64,000 nucleotides of DNA, taken from Liolophura sinensis. Its lineage: Eukaryota > Mollusca > Polyplacophora > Chitonida > Chitonidae. Both the position numbers and the translations under genes were made by a program. The DNA lies in NCBI RefSeq assembly GCF_032854445.1, contig NC_088300.1, forward strand, positions 21,993,608 to 22,057,607, given 5' to 3'. Below are positions 33,931 to 46,100 of the stretch, in pieces; position 1 is the first letter of the stretch, and each line of letters starts with the position of its first letter. The notes beneath the pieces were generated by a model. It had not been told where the DNA came from and did not search any database. It saw only the letters and a program-made list of their open reading frames with translations.

Positions 33931-36255
33931 TTTGACACTTTAACCCTTCGTCTTGCTCAAATAATATATAATAATGGTTGTTCAGCTGATAGGTGTCTAA
34001 GGTGGTATATTCAATTAAAAATATTTTGTTTCCCAAGAATGACGGCGGACAAGATTATGCTGGGGAAAGGAAGCCGGCCAAGGCCAACTAAATACGCACG
34101 AATGATAAAACGTATAGCGTGCAACATGCTGAAGACATACCTTCATGCGACGATGTCTTGTGCATGATCTTCGCTTCAGTGGGATTTAAGCACGATACAA
34201 GGATCACGTTTGCTTTGGTCGAATCAGTCATTACACCTTGATTGGATTAAACCAAAACTCTGTTACTTTGGCCAGTGGATTAAGCACAGATCTAAAAACA
34301 ATGTCTTACTTTACACCACAACCTTATGTATGACAGAAATCTTTAACTTCAACACTTAAACGGCATCGTATGTGCTTTACAAGTTATTGTTAACTGCGAC
34401 GCACAAACCCAAGCATACATGTATAAATATACACCTGGGTTTAATTTCTGACCGTCAAAAATCTTGCAATACCACATCGTACGTGAATATCACCATCTTC
34501 ATTTAATCAACCTCGCCGACAAGAAAATGGTATAATAGCATCCCCTGCAATTTAATTGTAACTCTCGCTGAGCGTTATACAGGTGTTTTCTGGGCTGTTA
34601 TTCAACAATACTGCTAGGTGTTATGTCACCATTCATGTCATGACATGCATGTGTATATCATGTATCTATTCTCGGCAGCACGGAATTTCCTTGCACAACT
34701 GCATGGTGACCACGCATTTCCCAAGCCTCCTTTCTTAGCTGCGACCAGCAGCTCTATATGGGTCGCCCTGAGTGTCCTGGGATATTGCATGCATCCCAGG
34801 TGTCAAATAAGACATTGACCTCAATATTTTTATAAGCCATTCTTGTAACAAGGAATCTTGCAAATCTTCTATTAACAGAAAAGGAAGTGACAAGAATAAT
34901 TCAGGAAGAAACAAGAATCGCATTTTCGATACGACTATGCACAATGACCAAAACGGCGTGGGTTTTCTCAGGAAATGTCATAGTATAGGCCTTAATCGTA
35001 TATATGTAAGATTACTTGCTATGCTATCAAGATAGGCATAGTAATCAATAGCGGCATGGATTCCAACATATGGACATTTACTTACAGTAGTTGGACTTCA
35101 TTCATTCAAACTGTTGTGTTCACATTTAAATGAATTACACGAACCGTATTGAATTAGTGCTGAACACAGGTTTATTATTTCGTAAATAAAACACAGTGCT
35201 TGGTTAACACAACTCATCCAATGGTACACAACACTGCAACACTGGCACTAATACACTAATCCCCCCCCCCACAACCGATCTGGAATAAAACAAGGTTTTC
35301 CTATAAACTGGGCACATATTTTGAACCATTTAATAAGTGTACACTGTGATGTCCTTCTGCATCTAAGATGTGAATCTTTTCTGTGCAGTTTACTCGTGGA
35401 TCTGTGGCTATACCTTAAATGGGCACACAGATTTTCAGTTTTTTCGTACACGATATATCTACCACTAACAAACTGAATCAAGTCTTCGTTGTTTTTTAGG
35501 TGGTTTTCTGGATAGGTTCTTAATCTCTGCTGTACGATTGTCCTGACTGTGCTTCCTGGTGTAATTTATATTAAGTTTTTAGCTTGACACAACAGGATAA
35601 ACAACACATCAATTATTCAGGTATCTGAGATCTGAAAGCTAAAACTGCCGAAATACTTATTATACATGTAATCAAAACGGTTACATTGCACTCTCCACGG
35701 GGTTTGGTAAGTGTACAATTTACCCCCAAGCATTAGGTACATTCCAGATTATACAATAAACCAGAGTATATAGCGATACCATAGCTATATACGCGTACAA
35801 ATTCCTTGTAAGCTGGTCATGGGCGTGGCAAAGTATACGTGGGTGAAAGCCATGCTTCACTCAACACGGCGTACTTAAATATAGCTTAGCAGACATGTAA
35901 AAGACACGTAACATTGCATACGTGGTTAATTGGTTCGGAGGTTCACTGGCAAAGCTATCGGAAACATTCATACACTGGGGACTTCGTGGCTCAACTCAGC
36001 CAATGCACACAGCTTTGTGCTTGAGGCAAATATTTACGTGTTATGAATTAAGAGTGGCATATATATTCATCAACTTCAGTGCATGAAGAAGTGTGTGTCC
36101 TATATATTAAATGGCATACACTTTCAATATACCAAATCGGAAAATATTATGGTAACCTTTATACCAAGGAGGATCTATGGAACATGAATGAGCTTAATCA
36201 TGTAATGGATCCTTCGCACTGACAAAATGTTAATTATAACAAAGATTTTAAACTT

Positions 36256-36560
36256 TAATCCACTCTCTTAAAGTGCAAATGTTAAAGTGTCGACATTTTC
36301 TATATAAGTGTTAAAATAATAGTACCTTAATTCCCCAACCTTTTCGTATATAAAATAGCAACTTTTAGTGCAATTTAATTTGAGTTTGGAAACAAAAAAC
36401 ATTGGTTTGTTGGGTCAATTTCAGAGCTTCACCAAAAGTATAACTTTATCAATCTATACAGAATAATGCTTTCAGAATATGCTTAAATAAACACCTTGCA
36501 AACATACGAAAAGGTTGAAGAATCATAGCTCATGTTAAATGCTGTTAAGTACGAGTGCCA
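36256..36560. repeat. Weak foldback element
   Basis: CCAACCTTTTCGTAT near 36335 is the inverse of ATACGAAAAGGTTG near 36504. Flanking GTTAAA-rich words also pair loosely. It is probably an old non-autonomous element. Confidence 0.4.
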
Positions 36561-37487
36561 CATTTTAACATGCTACGCAGCCTGATCATTGTTTGCAGGT
36601 TGCAGGTACACGGTGTTTAATAGACCACAAAGCTTTCATTATTTATAATGCGGAACACAACACTGAAAACTGTTAATTTGACCTAACATAGTGTTAAATT
36701 ACAACAACTACAATCGTTTTGTGAAGTGTTAAATTTCTAACACTTTATGGAGTGTTAACCTTCCATTATTAACGTTTTCCCTCCTCCACCACTGCCAGAA
36801 TGTTGGATTTAACATCAATACAGTCATACATAAAAATTCAGCTTTAAGAGGACACAGTACGTCTCTGAATCCATAAGATTGAAAATAAAAGGTTAGGACT
36901 TGCATGTGTTATACGTGTATTCGTATTGAAGCTAGAGATTGCCCTTGCATCTGCATGAGTTTGCTCCCGCACGTACATGCATGGTACATGTATTTATACG
37001 GAGTGGTAAAGGCTGCACTTGTACGAAATGCTTGATATAACATGTACAAAAATCCTCCCAGCCCTCCTCACCCGTGCAAAATGTACATAAAATATACGTA
37101 CATGTACATACTGAAAAAAGATTAATACTGTTGTGGTAAAGTTGGAGTGAAGGCGAAAGAGTCCTTAGCAGTGTAATTAGTATATACGTCTGGTGATACC
37201 CGAAAGTTGTCCATGCATACTCAGAAGGCTTATATAGAGGTATATACAGTAATAGACAGTGATGCAGACCTGTGTGAACTTACGCCATTAGTATTAAAAG
37301 ATCAGTCACAGAAAACATCAATATGTTACAAAATATATACTTTCTTCTAAAACAAACATGTACAAAAGTAGAAATGAATCATATAGTCTATGACAGTTTA
37401 TGCTGTAAGTTCAAAATACCTTCCACAAAGATGCCTGTACACAATTGAATTATTTGCAAACCAGTGGCTTTCTTCTGAGGATTCTAC

Positions 37488-37532
37488 CATGTACCTGGGA
37501 TTAAGATAGACTATCTTAATCCCAGCATGTAC
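37488..37532. repeat. 31-bp near-perfect palindrome flanked by CATGTAC
   Basis: CTGGGATTAAGATAG (37495-37509), one A, then its exact reverse complement (37511-37525). CATGTAC abuts both sides (37488-37494 and 37526-37532). Confidence 0.85.
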
Positions 37533-38622
37533 TTATGTGGATTTTGACACAATTTCACAACAGAATTCTTGTCAATGTTCTGTATGACCAGCGGTTAGTA
37601 TATATATTAACTACAAATTAACACTTATTGGAAATTATAAAGAACAGTGACTTAATCAGTGGTGTGTATTGTGAGGAGGAATATATGGAGACTATTTCAA
37701 TATCCTAGGTTTGTACCACTTTTTATATTCGAAATTAACAAAATTTGAATCAACAAATACCATCAACAAATCACCCATGGTTTCATGGAATCTGTCATGA
37801 ACTAATCAGCTTATTGCATGAACTGTGGTACAGACGAGTGATATCAGTTTGTGAAAAACCACGTAAAGTTATCAGTATTCATGGTAAATCGCATAACATT
37901 TCACAGCATTTTTCACTAGCTTAATACAACATGATGATCACTGTTGAAAAATTCCATGAAATTTTAGGTTTACATTATAGTTATTAATTCACACTAAAGA
38001 TAACACACTAATCCGACTTGAATAATTATGTTATAAAATTATCCACACCTGAAACTCATATTTGGTGACATATCCACTAATAAGAATTAAAGCAATTTCT
38101 GTTATCAGAAACTGATAAGCTAAGAAGATGTTTTAATGACTATATTTAACACCCATTTACTTATGATTTATTTCCTTTCACCAAGCCCAGAAAATGGCGC
38201 ATCCACCTTATACCCAGCCAATACTGTTTTATCTTTACAATGAAATACATGTAAATATGACATAAAAATTATCTTAACACTTTCCCTTTAATATGTGAAA
38301 AGATGAAGAAATTAGAAAAGAAAAGTGATCCTCACTTTATAAAACCACAAAAGCCATATACGCTCAAGATCAATCATCGCAATTAGAATTTCATAGAAAT
38401 TAGGTCAACATTGTTTTCTGCCAGTTCCAAGATTATCTGATCAAATACTGATTTACATTCTTTGACTAATTCAGTAAAAAATTTATACATTCCCACCCTA
38501 TTAACTTTGTTTACAGGCGTAAGTCAAATCTTACATGTTCATAACAAAAATTGGCCTCAGTATACCTACTTCATACATGTTTAAGGTATTAGGCTAAGTT
38601 AAAATTTGTAAATGTATTGGAG

Positions 38623-38948
38623 TCAGTGAGTGCTTGGTGTTTAACATTGTACTTAACAAGTTTTCAGTCATTTGACGACGAAGGAGTGCATGTAATGTGC
38701 TTTCTTGTTGCAGGACGGACTTCCACCTCTCTTATGTAGTGCTGCCGCACTGAGACGACTTACTGAAGGCAAGTAAGCCACCCGGTCAGAGCCATTATAC
38801 TGATATGGGTCAACCAGTCGTTGCACTATGCCCTTCATGCTGAACGCCCAAGTGAAGAAGTTAAAACATCCTTTTTTAAAGTCGTAGGTGTGGCACGACC
38901 CAGGATTGACCCTGGATGTACCGCCACCCAAAGCAGACACTCTACCAC
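38623..38948 (-). repeat. SINE-B copy
   Basis: Begins CAGTGAGTGCTTGGTGTTTA and contains TTGTTGCAGGACGGACTTCC and the B-box region GGATTGACCCTGG. It ends near CACTCTACCA. Confidence 0.85.
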
Positions 38949-39829
38949 AGGCCAGTGTATATGTATGTGTATTTGTGAAAAAAATTAATGAGGTCATAAG
39001 AATGGTATTGCAAGACACTATTATAAACAATGAAATTATTTAACTGTTTCATTTTTCAAGTCATCAAATTACTTGTACGGTGTAAATATATAAATATGTC
39101 AGGCCATGCATATCTATTTTTGTTTAAAACTTATATCGAAACCAGAGATGTGAAATTCTTTTTATGGTCACCCCTGGTGACTATTGAAATACACATTAAT
39201 GCCTGAACAATCAATAATCAATTCCTGTTTTCCAGAAAACAGTACCCACTAATATTTTGTCTTACAGCCATAATGATGGCTTCATGTTTATGCCTTTACC
39301 ATCTGCTGTTTCTGAATCATGTTCTAGACGTTTAACATCTTGTTCTAGACATTTAACATCTTGAGATCAAAAGACTTAACAGAATTATCATAAAATCACA
39401 ACACAAACATAGCATCACAGAACAGTTTGTGTAGACAATAAAAAAACAAAAACAAAAAAAAAGAACAACATACGAAAAGACAAACAAACCAGAAAATAGG
39501 GTTAGATATTAACCTATGTTGAAGAAAAGAGTCTATCACCAAAATAAAGAAAGCAATGCATTCCAGGAGATTGCTTAAGATTTAAAAACAAACATTTTCA
39601 TAAAAAAAACCTACATTAACTTCAAATGTACAAGCAAATAAAAATGCTACTACATGTATAATAACATAATAAATTATAGAAGGATAAATATTTTCGCATA
39701 GAGTGTATCATCTTCCTCTCTGAAGAAGTACAATCTGAATGCCACAGTAAGAGATATTCATAGAGCAGACAAATACTGGCCGATGTTACATTATAGTTTA
39801 TATGGTAGCTGAACACAGCTGTCTTGTAC

Positions 39830-39985
39830 ACTAGCCCTCATGCAGTCCAGCTTGTACTCCAGTCTTCTTGTACCCCAGCCCTCTTGAAATTCAGCCGTTT
39901 TGTACTCCAGATTTCTTGTACTCCAGCCCTCTTGCAATCAGCCTTTTTGTAGTCCAGTATTCTTATTCTTCTAACCCAGCATTCT
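39830..39985. repeat. Short degenerate tandem repeat near the ASB 3' end
   Basis: The word CTTGTACTCCAG and variants recur about every 17-20 bp. It lies 130-290 bp past the ASB stop codon and so may be in its 3' UTR. Confidence 0.55.
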
Positions 39986-40115
39986 TGCAACAGGATTCAG
40001 ACATGCAATACAGTTAATGTAAATGCAAAAGGGGAAAATTTAAAAACTTGAGAAGCTAAACTTCAAATACAAGAAACCATTAAACCATCTTCATGTATCA
40101 TGTGTATTCCATAAG

Positions 40116-43100
40116 TTACTCCACATCTAAATCTTCCAAAAGGAGAAATTTAAGAAGAGATTTTGGCAATGTGAGTTCTTGTATTTTCTGATTTATCTGT
40201 CCACCTTTTCCAAGAGATTTCCTGATGGACTCTCTACACATGTCCGTCAGAAGGCTGGTGGAGAAAGCGACAGAGTGAACGAGATCCCGGACTAGCGGTG
40301 AATACTGTGGTGAAAGCAACTGGGGTGAGCTATGCAAGGTTTTCATCATGTTCACGGCACTCTGGTTGTAAATTCTCACCAGAGCCTCTAGAACCGCACG
40401 GTTCTGTTTGTGAGCTGAGTGCTCCAAGGCATTACAAGGCCCACAACTCTCCGACAATGACGAACGCTGTCCAAGATCAGCATTTGACTGGAGTAGAAGT
40501 TTTATCACCTGTGGGTTCCCAGAATCAACGGCGAACCAAAGAGGTGACGTGTTGACATCATCTGGGATATCGGGATCAGCGCCGTTGTCCAGTAGTAGCT
40601 TAACAATCTGGCAGCTGCCGTAGTGATGGAACACTGCCTCATTCAGGGCCGTCATCCCGTGCTGACCTCGTGCGTTCACATCACAGCCAGATTCCAATAG
40701 GAACTGAACCACCTGACTCTGCTTATTACTCACGGCTGCAATTAAAGGTGTGTCACCATCGTTGTTCTGAATATCTAGGCCAAACCCTTTGCCTATCACC
40801 ATTTTGCAGCAGTGGACATTACCTCCGGTTGCAGCCATGTGTAACAGTGAGTTGCCATTTGTTGTGGTTCTGTTCAGATCAGATCCACTTTCAATCAAAA
40901 ACTGCAGCACATCTGCATGGCCACGAGATGCCGCCAAATGAACAGGCGTACACAGATTAGAGTCTTGAGCATCAATCTGGGAGTCTGCCTCTAGAAGAAG
41001 ACTTGAACATGTGAGTTTTCCTCGCTCTGCTGCCAGGTGCAACGCAGTGCGCCGATTATAGGCAGCCATGTTAACATTCGACTTAAACTCCACCAAGAGG
41101 CTGACTGTATCCGAGTGGCCATTCATGGACGCCATCATCAAAGGGGTGTAACGCCGGATGTCTTGAGCATCAATCTCTGCACCAGAATTCAACAAAAGTT
41201 TACAGCATTCTGTATTACCATGCTGTGAGGCAAAATGCAAAGCTGTTGCAGCACTGTGGCACACATTATTTACGTCTGCCCCCTGTGTCAACAGGACTCT
41301 TGTTGGCTCCACAAAGCCTTTTTCCGCAGCGCTAATCAAAGGTGTGTGACCAAATGCGTCATCAGCCTCAATGTCTGCTTCTGCCATGATGAAAAGCTTA
41401 CAGCAGTTGACATGGCCATTTTCTGCGGCGACGTGAAGGGCTGTTCTGTCGTGATGGCCCCGGTACCTAACCGATGCTCCATGGGACAGGAGGTGTCTGA
41501 CTACCTGGATGTTCCCGCTGTGAGCCGCTAGAATCAACGCAGTGTCCTCCTGGGCATTCCTCACATTCACGTCAGCCCCTGCCCCCACCAGTAGGCGACA
41601 GCACTCCAGGAAACCCTGAGAAGCCGCTTCATGCAAGGCCGTGTTTCCAAGGGGACCTCCCAGATAGTGGACACTGGATTCCCAGGTAAACAGGAGTTGG
41701 ATGATACTATGATGGCCATGTCTAGCAGCAGCAACCATCAGAGGACTCACACCTTCTGGGTCCTCAGTGTTAGAGGACACTCCGGCCTCCAGCATGGCCA
41801 CAACCGTGTCCAAGAGGCCTGCTCTACACCCATGGAACAGAGCAGCTGCCAGTTTCCGCATCACTGACCTTTTCCTGACGGATAACCCTTTCAATACTGC
41901 GGTATTTATTTCCAAGCACAGCATCCCAAAAGCTGAAAAAAAACAACAAAAAACAAACATGATAACAGTAATTTCTGGTAACCTTAATACTTGTAACGCA
42001 TGTATAAGGTATATTTATATGTCACAAGACAATGACTTCATGTTTAGCACTTTGAACATTAATCCAGCTGTAACACAACAGTTTCTCCGGCTGGTCCAAA
42101 TACAGACATATTTACGTCACGGCCACACTGGAAGGTCAATTATTAAAGCAGAAAACACCAATTATCATTCCATACATGTACTCAGTTATGGTATGCTGAC
42201 ACTGGACTAACCAATAACTGTACTCATTGTAACAGTATTATTTAATGCAGGAATGCCAATGAAGGAAATTCAAAAGTTTTGCAATTAGTACACCTTGGTA
42301 ATCAGATACTCCTCTGCCACAACACAGTGGTGAATGCACTATTAAATGATGAAGAATTGTAATTTCCTCTTAAAACTCTAAAATATGTATTCCCAATCCA
42401 AAATTGATTTACCTGATTGTTGTTTATTTCGATACATGTTTTACTCTTTCTGTGTGTACATGGGAGTGTAGGTCGGTGTCTGACACATCAAACAACGGTA
42501 AGAGATGAGAATGACTGTGTATGCATGATAAGACAATGATATTCAAGAAGGATATACTCCACATGTACAAATTATGAGGAAGAAGTAACTGACATTTATG
42601 CATAATGATGAGAAGCAAACTTAATATCAAACCTGATCAGAGGAAATGGCAGATAAGTATTCAGATCTAATAACATGGGCTCTCTCCAACGTATTGTGAG
42701 ACACCTTACCCCTGGGGAACCATTCACTCTGATTGACGCTGTTGGAAAATCAATTCCAGGGCTACATGTAGCTACAATGTAATCAGATCTTGACAAGCTA
42801 CAGAGCTGACATTACCAGACAAGTTCTCGATCCAGCTGAATAGATATACTGTACAGGTACAGCCATCTGTAGGAAATTACCTGCAAGAATATATCCCTGA
42901 CACCGCTAAATTATTCCTGTCTAGCCATGCTAACTGTACATCAGATGAACTGCAATCAGGTGTATTACTCTTACCTGTTCATAATGACGCCTGGCCAACA
43001 AACCACATCCTCTGAAAACAGAACAGAAATGCATAATATTACATTAAAGCAGGTCAATCAGTGCTTTCATGCAGGCCAAGTCTGTGTAATTAGAAATGAG

Positions 43101-46100
43101 CCCTTGAGTGGGAAAATATGCCACAGAAGATGGGATATGAAAAATGTAACATGTAGTCTGCAATACTGTCATATATAGTTATAAAGTTATATATAGATAG
43201 CGTTTTTAACAGCAAGAAGTAGATATAATGATTGGTTTGCTACTATTTAAGCATTTACACCATTTGTTAGAATAAAACCCTAAACTGTGGTAAACTGACA
43301 TATTTCACCAGATATATGTGTGACCATTTGCAGAATATCACACGCTTGTTGCTGCTCTGCATACTCTCTATGCATTAAATCTTTCATTGTATTGTCAAAT
43401 TTTGACATCTGACATTCACTTTAAAAAATGTAGAACGAGGAGCCTGAGTGCAGAACAACACTGGACTTGTTACAGGACATCCCAGCTATGCCAAATCTGC
43501 ACTTGTTATACGTGGGCCCTTACACATGTGTATTAATTTGATTAGTGTTTCATAATGTACTCAAGAATAATTCACTTACACGATGACAGCGAGCACATAT
43601 ATATAGTCAGAGGAAACCAGACAATGTCAGGGCATCATTCACACAAATAATGTGGGTGCACAAATTGACCACACTTTCTGAGATTGCCCACCTGACAGAT
43701 GACAGCTACATGTGCGTGCTAGTTTTCCATTTCCTGTATTGTTCTTCATTATTATTAAGTCTACAAAAAGCAGACAATAGCTTATTCTTTGAGCTTTGAA
43801 CTACTAAGGACAGTCAAGAAAGAGCGAGAATCATGTGTTTGATATTGTACATATAACGGTACCTTAATTAATGCAATTGGGTACACAACAACCCCAGCCA
43901 CTGTTAAGCAAGGTATACAACCATGAAACATTTATAGCAGTAATTATGAAAGAATATGGAGATCCACCTCAATAGCGAATGTTCATGCTTACAGTGTACA
44001 AAGATGCAAGACTATCATCTATTAGACGGAGCATCAATCAAAATATCAGAGAGGAAAATATCCCACTTAATGTCAATTTCCCCATACAATCTGAAGTGTT
44101 GAAACAGTGTGAAATAAGCTTGTTTCTCAATTTACTTCAATTCCGCAGGTAACTACATGTACATATACTTTACCAACCGCTACAGCACGACATAAATATA
44201 TATGTATCATAGTTCATTATACCACCATTAATTGTTCACATGTGTATCGTGTGTTTAGCAAAGCATGTTAAAACAACAATGCAGATTTTATAGCAATGAC
44301 TGTAGTTCAGGTAAATATATGACAACATGGTTCACGAATGCCTACATGTACATTTGGGTTATCTGTAGAATTTAATTTGCTGCATAAATGTGTCACAGGA
44401 CATTACTAAGGTCAAGTTGTTGGGCTGGTAATTATAAATGTAAGCTGCGTGGTTGTTGTCATACAGGTATCTGTACATGTTTAGGCCAGTACGAAACAGT
44501 TTACTTAAGATAAACTGCTACCATAAATGCAACATCATATCCAGTAGCTAACACATCCATGTTTACATTTAACATCACATAAATTTATTTATTTATTTAT
44601 TTGACTGGTGTTTTACACCGTACGATACTCCAGATTATTTCACTTATATGATGGTGGCCAGCATTATGGTTGGGAGGAAGATGAGCTAAACCCACGACCA
44701 TCTGCACGTTGCTGACAGACCTTCCCACCTACGGTCAGAGAAGAAGCCAGCATGAGCTGGACTTGAAACTCACAGTGACAGCATTGGTAAGTGGCTCCTG
44801 GGTCACTGCGCAGAGCTGGCCTGCTATAACCATCTCAGCCACCCATCCCCTAAATGTCATTGCAAGTAAATAGGTAGGTTACGTGTCAAACTAGCAGCAG
44901 CTATACATGGAACTGTTTATAATTACATTCCATGTGTACTGTATTTTGTCTAACGCTTAGTATTTTTCAAGTGGCACATTTTACTTGATTCTGATTGATT
45001 CGTTCATTTTATAGGGCCAATTAATCTGTTGGAAAAACTTCTGTTCTGGTAGAAAAATTTTAATTTTTATAAGGCCTTATACAACCCTTCTGAGAGCTCA
45101 TTTTCACTTTACCAAACCCGTACTACCAAAGTCCATATAGCTATACATGTACTACCAGAATCCTGGTAACTACACATGTAATATCAGAATCCTGTCAGCA
45201 ATACATGTAATACCAGAATTATGGCAGCTATGTTCATGTAATATCAGAATCCTGCTAGCTATACATGTAATACCAGAATCATGGCAGGTATATACATGTA
45301 ATACGAGAATCCTGGTAGCTGTACATGTAATATAAGAAACCTGGTAGCTATACATGTAATACCAGAATCATGGCAGCTATATACATGTACATGTAATACC
45401 AGAATCATGGCAGGTATATACATGTAATACCAGAATCCTGGTAGCTATACATGTAATATAAGAAACCTGGTAGCTACACATGTAATACCAGAATCATGGC
45501 AGCTATATACATGTACATGTAATACCAGAATCATGGCAGCTATATACATGAACATGTAATACCGGAATCCTGCCAGCTACAAACATGTAATACCAGAATC
45601 CTGGTAGCTATACATGTAATATCAGAATCCTGGTAGCTATACATGTAATGTCAGAATCTGAAAGCTATACAGGTAATACCAAAGTCCTTGTAGCTATACA
45701 AGTTATATCGCAATTCTGGTAGCTATACATGTAATAGCAGAATCCTGCCAGCTATATACATGTAAAACCAGAATCATGGAGGCTATATACAAGTAATACC
45801 AGAATCATGGAGGCTATATACATGTAATACCAGAATCATGGCAGCTATATATATGTAATACCTACATGTAATACCAGAATCATGGCAGCTATATACATGC
45901 ACATGTAATACGTTACAGAATACTAGCAGCAGGTTCTGATATGTAAATAACATATAATAAACATGTAATTCTGGCACTATGTAAAATGTCCAGCAGCTTA
46001 AAGTATGGTATAACACAGGAATCGGGGCCTCCGTGGCTCAGTCGGTTAGCGCGCTAGCGCAGCGTAGTGACCCAGAAGCCTCTCACCAATGCGGTCGTTG

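Larger units (their letters stand above)
30571..38620. other. Intergenic region without a recognised gene
   Basis: About 8 kb of AT-rich sequence between convergent genes. Open frames are short and lack domains. It contains a dispersed repeat (31975-32033), an IR-flanked microsatellite (33799-33930), a weak foldback (36256-36560) and a 31-bp palindrome (37495-37525). I see nothing else. Confidence 0.5.

Noticed and set aside
45147-45355. Open frames across the ACATGTAATACCAG repeat on both strands
   Set aside because: Minisatellite artefact.
45125-45925. CRISPR-like repeat array
   Set aside because: The sequence is eukaryotic, units abut without unique spacers, and unit length varies. It is a minisatellite.
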